Part shown: positions 1-64,000 of the stretch, in pieces
Position numbering within the stretch: position 1 is the first letter of the stretch
Layout: every line of letters begins with the position of its first letter
Source: Lamellibrachia satsuma
Lineage: Eukaryota > Annelida > Polychaeta > Sabellida > Siboglinidae
NCBI GenBank assembly: GCA_033239005.1
Contig: BSQZ01000029.1
Location: 1,427,501-1,491,500 of the forward strand
DNA: 64,000 bases
Direction: 5' to 3'
The notes under the pieces: model-generated
Database searches by the model: none
Told to the model about the DNA's origin: nothing
The model's input: the letters and a program-made list of their open reading frames with translations, nothing else
Made by a program: the position numbers and the translations under genes

Positions 1-61
1 ATGCAATCAATAGAGCAGGATGGAGGGGTGCAACTTTCTGGAGAACAGCTAGGGGTGTAAA

Positions 62-245
62 CTACCAGAGGACAGCGAGGGGTGCAACCTCCTGGAGGAC
101 AGCGAGGGGTGCAACCTCCTGGAAGACGGCGAGGGGTGCAACTTCCCAGAGAACAGTGAGGGGTGCAACCTCCCGGAGGACAGTGAGGGGTGCAACCTCC
201 CAGAGGACAGCGAGGGGTGCAACCTCCCGGAGGACAGCGAGGGGT
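62..245. repeat. 27-bp minisatellite
   Basis: About seven units of a 27-bp G-rich sequence (gaggggtgcaacctcc core). The period is a multiple of three, so one minus-strand frame reads a nine-residue repeat, L-H-P-S-L-S-S-G-R. The window starts inside or just before this array. Not a gene. Confidence 0.9.
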
Positions 246-460
246 CAATATGGCTTGTGTTTAACTCAAATAAGTCAATGCATGTGCCCACAACAATAGC
301 AGATGGAAACACTGTGTCCACTATACATGTCCAGTTTACAGAGCATTGCACTTTGTCTGACCTAACAAAATATTAATTTAACATTAACATTAACTTTTAA
401 TTGGGTGCTCTGAATCTAAAGTAGCATAAAAATTGCATTACATACCATACTACAATACAT
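246..460. other. AT-rich intergenic/intronic stretch
   Basis: No repeat, exon or recognisable element seen. Confidence 0.5.
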
Positions 461-800
461 GTGACCACATTAAGTGGACAACATAAGCAAGTACAATACA
501 TGTGACCAAGAAATATAGCTTCATTTCGCCGTAATCTTAAAACCTATCTTTTCAAAATGGCCTATCCTCCTTAGCTTCTTGGCACCTCCATCCATCGGTT
601 GACGACTTTTTGCATTGTATATGGTAACGAGAATGCCTAATCCTTTGGTTTTGTTGCGCCACTGAGCTCGGATTTTCCGAGGATATTGGCGCTAAAGAAG
701 TCCTTTTATTATTATTATTAAGTGGACGACATAAGCAAGTACAATACATGTGACCACATTAAGTGGACGGCATAAGCAAGTACAATACATGTGACAAGGA
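461..800 (+). mobile_element. L2-like LINE 3' tail between copies of a 47-bp direct repeat
   Basis: Bases about 511-717 read R-R-N-L-K-T-Y-L-F-K, the typical C-terminal end of an L2/CR1-group reverse transcriptase ORF, then a short 3' UTR containing cgccactgagctcgg and a (tta)n tail. The flanks (461-510 and 718-795) are copies of an aagtggacgacataagcaag-type repeat, so the LINE end sits inside that small array. Confidence 0.6.
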
Positions 801-906
801 AAGAGGCAGAAGGGAAGATCTTAAACTGTCAGACATTTGAAACAGATCATTTCAGTCAAATAAAGCCGAAGGATGAAGAGGTCAAGTATGCATATAAGAT
901 ACGTAC

Positions 907-55283
<54,377 letters not shown>

Positions 55284-55533
55284 CTGGTAAACACAACCAT
55301 ATCCAATACAGCAACAGCTAGTCTTGTTTCAGAATTAAATGTAAGGGTAAAAGTGGTCCAGCTCTTTCTATTATAACATAAGGGTAAAAGTGGTCCAGCT
55401 CTTTCTATTATAACATAAGGGTAAAAGTGGTCCAGCTCTTTCTATTATAACATAAGGGTAAAAGTGGTCCAGCTCTTTCTATTATAACATAAGGGTAAAA
55501 GTGGTCCAACCCTATATATTATTATAACATAAA

Positions 55534-55559
55534 CAGGGATGAGAGTGGCATTTGATGAA
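55534..55559. mobile_element. truncated left end of the TIR element
   Basis: Starts cagggatgagagtggcattt after the same array junction as the full copies, then returns to satellite after about 26 bp. Confidence 0.7.
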
Positions 55560-55987
55560 TGTATATCATAACATAAGGGTAAAAGTGGTCCAGCTCTATA
55601 TATCATAACATAAGGGTAAAAGTGGTCCAGCTCTGTATATCATAACATAAGCGTAAAAGTGGTCTAGCTCTATATATCATAACATAAGCGTAAAAGTGGT
55701 CCAGCTCTGTGTTTCATAACATAAGCGTAAAAGTGGTCCAGCTCTATATATCATAACATAAGCATAAAAGTGGTCCAGCTCTATATATCATAACATAAGG
55801 GTAAAAGTGGTCCAGCTCTGTTTATCATAACATAAGTGTAAAAGTGGTCCAGCTCTGTGTATCATAACATAAGCGTAAAAGTGGTCCAGCTCTTTCTATT
55901 ATAACATAAGGGTAAAAGTGGTCCAGCTCTTTCTATTATAACATAAGGGTAAAAGTGGTCCAACCCTATATATTATTATAACATAAA

Positions 55988-56732
<745 letters not shown>

Positions 56733-57931
56733 CATAAGGGTAAAAGTGGTCCAGCTCTATATATCATAACAGAAGGGTAAAAGTGGTCCAGCTCTGTATA
56801 TCATAACATAAGGGTAAAAGTGGTCCAGCTCTATATATCATAACATAAGGGTAAAAGTGATCCAGATCTGTATGTCATAACATAAGCGTAAAAGTGGTCC
56901 AGCTTTGTATATCATAACATCAGGGAAAAAGTGGTCCAGCTCTATATACCTGTATCATAACATAAGGGTAAAAGTGATCCAGCTCAGTATATCATAACAT
57001 AAGGGTAAAAGTGGTCTAGCTCTATATATCATAACATAAGGGTAAAAGTGGTCTAGCTCTGTATTTCATAACATAAGGGTAAAAGTGGTCTAGCTCTATA
57101 TATCATAACATAAGGGTAAACGTGGTCTAGCTCTACATATCATAACATAAGGGTAAAAGTGATCCAACTCTGTATATCATAACATAAGGGTAAAAGTGGT
57201 CCAGCTCTATATATCATAACATAAGGGTAAAAGTGGTCCAGCTCTGTATATCATAACATAAGGGTAAAAGTGGTCCAGCTCTACATATCATAACAGAAGG
57301 GTAAAAGTGATCCAGCTCTGTATCTCACAACATAAGGGTAAAAGTGGTCCAGCTCTACATATCATAACATAAGGGTAAAAGTGATCCAGCTCTGTATATC
57401 ATAACATAAGGGTAAAAGTGGTCCAGCTCTATATATCATAACATAAGGGTAAAAGTGGTCTAGCTCTATATATCATAACATAAGGGTAAAAGTGGTCTAG
57501 CTCTGTATATCATAACATAAGGGTAAAAGTGGTCTAGCTCTATATATCATAACATAAGGGTAAACGTGGTCTAGCTCTGTATATCATAACATAAGGGTAA
57601 AAGTGGTCCAGCTCTATATATCATAACATAAGGGTAAAAGTGGTCCAGCTCTGTATATCATAACATAAGCGTAAAAGTGGTCTAGCTCTATATATCATAA
57701 CATAAGCATAAAAGTGGTCCAGCTCTATATATCATAACATAAGCATAAAAGTGGTCCAGCTCTATATATCATAACATAAGGGTAAAAGTGGTCCAGCTCT
57801 GTTTATCATAACATAAGTGTAAAAGTGGTCCAGCTCTGTGTATCATAACATAAGGGTAAAAGTGGTCCAGCTCTTTCTATTATAACATAAGGGTAAAAGT
57901 GGTCCAACCCTATATATTATTATAACATAAA

Positions 57932-58469
57932 CAGGGATGAGAGTGGCATTTGATGAAAACCAATGAAAATTTACGAGATCGAGCGGAGCAATGTACGAGC
58001 GGAGCAAGGCACAAGCACAGCGAGTGTTTTCCAGCTGAGGGTTCGGGGGGAGCAATGTAAGCCCTGTTTTTTTAATGGGTGCTCTCAGAGCCATTCTCAA
58101 CCATTCTAGTATGGTAAGGAGTAACATCTGAGATATCATTTCCATTTGTTTCTCATACATTCCACCCCCCTCCCACCCCCCACAAAATATATGCATTATT
58201 AGTTTCAAGCAGAACCAGACTAAAGAACTTTGATTATAAGTCTTTTCTTGTTTACAGAACAAAGTTGAGCCTACCTCCTACTACTTTCGATATACTCCAC
58301 TACACACCACTGTAGGTCATCTTTGTCAAGCCAGGAAATGACCTGATTATTATCCAACAACCAATCAGAGACCATATAACAGCACTACGTTTGGAACAAG
58401 AATGACGGTTTATCCTTGAAGTATTTTTTTTAATGTTTACTCAGCTTTGCCACCCCCCCTATATATGTA

Positions 58470-58545
<76 letters not shown>

Positions 58546-58640
58546 CAATTTCTCCTCGGATCTGGACGAATTACAGGAATGACCCAATTGGATTCCCAAA
58601 ATGCGGAAATCCACGTTTACACAGAAATCTCTCATCCCTG
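57932..58640. mobile_element. non-autonomous TIR element, copy 2
   Basis: 709 bp, nearly identical to copy 1 at an offset of 1,944 bp, with a shorter (AT)n tract. The satellite around both copies also matches, so this is a tandem duplication of array plus element, not a second insertion. Confidence 0.75.
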
Positions 58641-61600
58641 CATAAGGGTAAAAGTGGTCCAGCTCTATATATCATAACAGAAGGGTAAAAGTGGTCCAGC
58701 TCTGTATATCATAACATAAGGGTAAAAGTGGTCCAGCTCTATATATCATAACATAAGGGTAAAAGTGATCCAGATCTGTATGTCATAACATAAGCGTAAA
58801 AGTGGTCCAGCTCTATATATCATAACATAAGGGTAAAAGTGGTCCAGCTCTGTATATCATAACATAAGCGTAAAAGTGGTCCAGCTCTATATATCATAAC
58901 ATAAGGGTAAAAGTGGTCCAGCTCTGTATATCATAACATAAGCGTAAAAGTGGTCCAGCTCTATATATCATAACATAAGGGTAAAAGTGGTCCAGCTCTG
59001 TATATCATAACATAAGGGTAAAAGTGGTCCAGCTCTATATACCTGTATCATAACATAAGGGTAAAAGTGATCCAGCTCAGTATATCATAACATAAGGGTA
59101 AAAGTGGTCTAGCTCTATATATCATAACATAAGGGTAAAAGTGGTCTAGCTCTGTATTTCATAACATAAGGGTAAAAGTGGTCTAGCTCTATATATCATA
59201 ACATAAGGGTAAACGTGGTCTAGCTCTACATATCATAACATAAGGGTAAAAGTGATCCAACTCTGTATATCATAACATAAGGGTAAAAGTGATCCAGCTC
59301 TGTATATCATAACATAAGGGTAAAAGTGGTCTAGCTCTATATATCATAACATAAGGGTAAAAGTGGTCTAGCTCTGTATATCATAACATAAGGGTAAAAG
59401 TGGTCTAGCTCTATATATCATAACATAAGGGTAAAAGTGGTCCAGCTCTGTATATCATAACATAAGCGTAAAAGTGGTCCAGCTCTATATATCATAACAT
59501 AAGGGTAAAAGTGGTCCAGCTCTGTATATCATAACATAAGCGTAAAAGTGGTCCAGCTCTATATATCATAACATAAGGGTAAAAGTGGTCCAGCTCTGTA
59601 TATCATAACATAAGGGTAAAAGTGGTCCAGCTCTATATATCATAACATAAGCATAAAAGTGGTCCAGCTCTGTATATCATAACATAAGGGTAAAAGTGGT
59701 CCAGCTCTGTATATCATAACATAAGCGTAAAAGTGATCTAGCTCTATATATCATAACATAAGGGTAAAAGTGGCCCAGCTCTGTATATCATAACATAAGT
59801 GTAAAAGTGGTCCAGCTCTATATATCATAACATAAGGGTAAGGGTAAAAGTGGTCCAGCTCTGTATATCATAACATAAGGGTAAAAGTGATCCAGCTTAG
59901 TATATCATAACATAAGGGTAAAAGTGGTCTAGCTCTATATATCATAACATAAGGGTAAAAGTGGTCTAGCTCTGTATATCATAACATAAGGGTAAACGTG
60001 GTCTAGCTCTACATATCATAACATAAGGGTAAAAGTGATCCAGCTCTGTATATCATAACATAAGGGTAAAAGTGGTCCAGCTCTATATATCATAACATAA
60101 GGGTAAAAGTGATCCAGCTCTGTATATCATAACATAAGGGTAAAAGTGGTCCAGCTCTACATATCATAACAAAAGGGTAAAAGTGATCCAGCTCTGTATA
60201 TCATAACATAAGCGTAAAAGTGGTCCAGCTCTGTATATCATAACATATGGGTAAAAGTGGTCCAGCTCTGTATATCATAACATAAGGGTAAAAGTGGTCC
60301 AGCTCTGTATATCATAACATAAGCGTAAAAGTGGTCCAGCTCTGTGTATCATAACATAAGGGTAAAAGTGGTCCAGCTCTGTATATCATAACATAAGCGT
60401 AAAAGTGGTCAAGCTCTGTGTATCATAACATAAGGGTAAAAGTGGTCCAGCTCTGTATATCATAACATAAGCGTAAAAGTGGTCCAGCTCTGTGTATCAT
60501 AACATAAGGGTAAACGTGGTCCAGCTCTGTATATCATAACATAAACATAAAAGTGGTCCAGCTCTGTGTATCATAACATAAGCGTAATAGTGGTCCAGCT
60601 CTATATATCATAACATAAGCATAAAAGTGGTCCAGCTCTATATATCATAACATAAGGGTAAAAGTGGTCCAGCTCTGTTTATCATAACATAAGCGTAAAA
60701 GTGGTCCAGCTCTGTGTATCATAACATAAGCGTAAAAGTGGTCCAGCTCTATATATCATAACATAAGCATAAAAGTGGTCCAGCTCTATATATCATAACA
60801 TAAGGGTAAAAGTGGTCCAGCTCTGTTTATCATAACATAAGCGTAAAAGTGGTCCAGCTCTGTATATCATAACATAAGCGTAAAAGTGGTCCAGCTCTGT
60901 ATATCATAACATAAGCGTAAAAGTGGTCCAGCTCTATATATCATAACATAAGCATAAAAGTGGTCCAGCTCTGTATATCATAACATAAGGGTAAAAGTGG
61001 TCCAGCTCTGTATATCATAACATAAGCGTAAAAGTGGTCCAGCTCTATATATCATAACATAAGGGTAAAAGTGGTCCAGCTCTGTATATCATAACATAAG
61101 CGTAAAAGTGGTCCAGCTCTATATATCATAACATAAGGGTAAAAGTGGTCCAGCTCTGTATATCATAACATAAGCGTAAAAGTGGTCCAGCTCTGTATAT
61201 CATAACATAAGCGTAAAAGTGGTCCAGCTCTGTATATCATAACATAAGGGTAAAAGTGGTCCAGCTCTGTATATCATAACATAAGCGTAAAAGTGGTCCA
61301 GCTCTGTACATCATAACATAAGGGTAAAAGTGGTCCAGCTCTGTATATCATAACATAAGCGTAAAAGTGGCCCAGCTCTGTATATCATAACATAAGGGTA
61401 AAAGTGGTCCAGCTCTATATATCATAACATAAGGGTAAAAGTGGTCCAGCTCTATATATCATAACATAAGGGTAAAAGTGGTCCAGCTCTATATATCATA
61501 ACATAAGGGTAAAAGTGATCCAGCTCTGTATATCATAACATAAGCATAAAAGTGGTCCAGCTCTGTGTATCATAACATAAGCGTAATAGTGGTCCAGCTC

Positions 61601-63355
61601 TATATATCATAACATAAGGGTAAAAGTGGTCCAGCTCTATATATCATAACATAAGGGTAAAAGTGGTCCAGCTCTATATATCATAACATAAGGGTAAAAG
61701 TGGTCCAGCTCTGTATATCATAACATAAGCATAAAAGTGGTCCAGCTCTGTGTATCATAACATAAGCGTAATAGTGGTCCAGCTCTATATATCATAACAT
61801 AAGCATAAAAGTGGTCCAGCTCTATATATCATAACATAAGGGTAAAAGTGGTCCAGCTCTGTTTATCATAACATAAGCGTAAAAGTGGTCCAGCCCTATA
61901 TATCATAACATAAGGGTAAAAGTGATCCAGCTCTGTATATCATAACATAAGGGTAAAAGTGGTCCAGCTCTGTATATCATAACATAAGGGTAAAAGTGAT
62001 CCAGCTCTGTATATCATAACATAAGGGTAAAAGTGGTCAAGCTCTGTGTATCATAACATAAGGGTAAAAGTGGTCCAGCTCTGTATATCATAACATAAGC
62101 GTAAAAGTGGTCCAGCTCTGTGTATCATAACATAAGGGTAAACGTGGTCCAGCTCTGTATATCATAACATAAGCATAAAAGTGGTCCAGCTCTGTGTATC
62201 ATAACATAAGCGTAATAGTGGTCCAGCTCTATATATCATAACATAAGCATAAAAGTGGTCCAGCTCTATATATCATAACATAAGGGTAAAAGTGGTCCAG
62301 CTCTGTTTATCATAACATAAGCGTAAAAGTGGTCCAGCTCTGTGTATCATAACATAAGCGTAAAAGTGGTCCAGCTCTATATATCATAACATAAGCATAA
62401 AAGTGGTCCAGCTCTATATATCATAACATAAGGGTAAAAGTGGTCCAGCTCTGTTTATCATAACATAAGCGTAAAAGTGGTCCAGCTCTGTATATCATAA
62501 CATAAGCGTAAAAGTGGTCCAGCTCTGTATATCATAACATAAGGGTAAAAGTGGTCCAGCTCTGTATATCATAACATAAGCGTAAAAGTGGTCCAGCTCT
62601 ATATATCATAACATAAGCGTAAAAGTGGTCCAGCTCTGTATATCATAACATAAGGGTAAAAGTGGTCCAGCTCTGTATATCATAACATAAGCGTAAAAGT
62701 GGTCCAGCTCTGTACATCATAACATAAGGGTAAAAGTGGTCCAGCTCTGTATATCATAACATAAGCGTAAAAGTGGTCCAGCTCTGTACATCATAACATA
62801 AGGGTAAAAGTGGTCCAGCTCTGTATATCATAACATAAGCGTAAAAGTGGTCCAGCTCTATATATCATAACATAAGCGTAAAAGTGGTCCAGCTCTGTAT
62901 ATCATAACATAAGGGTAAAAGTGGTCCAGCTCTGTATATCATAACATAAGCATAAAAGTGGTCCAGCTCTGTACATCATAACATAAGGGTAAAAGTGGTC
63001 CAGCTCTGTATATCATAACATAAGCGTAAAAGTGGTCCAGCTCTGTATATCATAACATAAGCGTAAAAGTGGTCCAGCTCTGTACATCATAACATAAGGG
63101 TAAAAGTGGTCCAGCTCTGTATATCATAACATAAGCGTAAAAGTGGTCCAGCTCTGTACATCATAACATAAGGGTAAAAGTGGTCCAGCTCTATATATCA
63201 TAACATAAGGGTAAAAGTGGTCCAGCTCTATATATCATAACATAAGGGTAAAAGTGGTCCAGCTCTATATATCATAACATAAGGGTAAAAGTGATCCAGC
63301 TCTGTATATCATAACATAAGGGTAAAAGTGGTCCAGCTCTATATATCATAACATA

Positions 63356-63462
63356 AGGGCAGGGATCGATCTGGGCAGCGGCCTTGTGTCATTGACGCAT
63401 CATACTTTTAAATGCTGCATTGTTTTTTTGCAGCATGTCCCCTAGTGATGTCCCCTATATGA

Positions 63463-63533
<71 letters not shown>

Positions 63534-63989
63534 CAACGTTTTTATCTGAGAAAATTAAAGTGCAGTCAGTGTTCAACCGCAAATGCACACGTTGCAATTT
63601 TGGTACCGCACGTTTTGCCACTTGGGTGGTACGTCATTTGTCCACTAGGGTGGAGTTCGAAATCGGTAGTCTGTGGCTACCAGAATTTCCATCAGGCTAC
63701 CAGATTACAAGATAAGAGAAGCCCGACGGGGCTACTGATAAATTTGCATCAAGTCAATTGTCAGTGAAGTCCTAGTCAGTGCCTGGGAAGAAATCACTGG
63801 CTTCCTGGGGGTGCCAGGTTGTAACAAGTCAATTGTTAATGATTAACATCAAGGACATGTTGCCTGCAGGTCAGACTTAAACTGGATGATCCAATAAACA
63901 GCCTCCTCCAGCCACCTGTTGTTGTTATTGGGCTACATAATAAACTGTAGTGACAGACAAGGTAGTTACATTGTGGCGATTGGCCATCT
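63356..63989. other. low-copy AT-rich DNA with (AT)n tract and foldback-like fragment
   Basis: (at)n at 63468-63531. The stretch ttcgaaatcggtagtctg near 63656 resembles the foldback element at 27930 (ttcgaaattaatggtagtctg). Nothing coding recognised. Confidence 0.5.
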
Positions 63990-64000
63990 ACACTTACAGG
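63990..64000 (-). other. DOCK1: possible donor of the next upstream DOCK exon at the window edge
   Basis: On the minus strand, bases 64000-63998 read CCT followed by gtaagtg, a good donor consensus. Only three putative exon bases are visible, so coding cannot be tested. Confidence 0.2.

Overview
This is animal nuclear DNA. One spliced gene on the minus strand spans almost the whole window and is set in AT-rich introns packed with minisatellites, microsatellites and broken transposons. I assembled 43 coding exons between 55283 (5' side) and 907 (3' side). Every junction is GT-AG except one GC-AG, and the codon phase closes across all of them. They total 4,390 nt, about 1,463 residues. The product is a DOCK guanine-nucleotide exchange factor of the DOCK1/2/5 (DOCK-A) subfamily, covering roughly human DOCK1 residues 75 to 1590. 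The N-terminal SH3 exon(s) lie beyond position 64000 and the C-terminal exons lie before position 1.

Layout from the gene's 5' end: 63.4-64.0 kb is AT-rich low-copy DNA. 55.3-63.4 kb is an 8-kb satellite of a 37-bp unit that carries a duplicated TIR element. 39-55 kb holds the N-terminal helical region, the C2-like strand region and the start of DHR-1, with about ten minisatellites and two L2-like LINE fragments. 34.5-38.3 kb is a nearly full-length but broken CR1-type LINE whose ORF1 has an SGNH-hydrolase domain. 25-34 kb holds the armadillo/helical exons, (AT)n tracts, foldback palindromes and a hAT fragment. 21.8-24.9 kb is a 3-kb satellite. 0.9-20.4 kb holds the end of the helical region and the DHR-2 catalytic domain, with an RTE-type LINE (10.6-13.8 kb), more CR1, RTE and L2 pieces, and a tRNA-derived SINE.

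The most unusual property is that in at least 15 introns the minisatellite unit includes the exon-intron junction itself. The splice donor (11 cases) or acceptor (4 cases), plus a few to about 48 bases of real exon, is repeated several to about 23 times. At exon 36 the unit is 48 bp and the exon frame stays open through the neighbouring copies. LINEs sit inside several of these arrays.

Organism: the deuterostome-like DOCK-A sequence, CR1/L2/RTE LINEs, roughly 40% GC and junction-spanning intronic minisatellites suggest a cephalochordate (amphioxus). I recall minisatellites of this kind ('mirages') and a CR1-like element being described from amphioxus, but could not verify that here. A mollusc or other invertebrate is not excluded. 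I recognised no second complete gene. A CpG-richer island at 14.9-15.7 kb with CCAAT and NRF1-like motifs and a 68-residue ORF may be a small nested gene or a transposon end.
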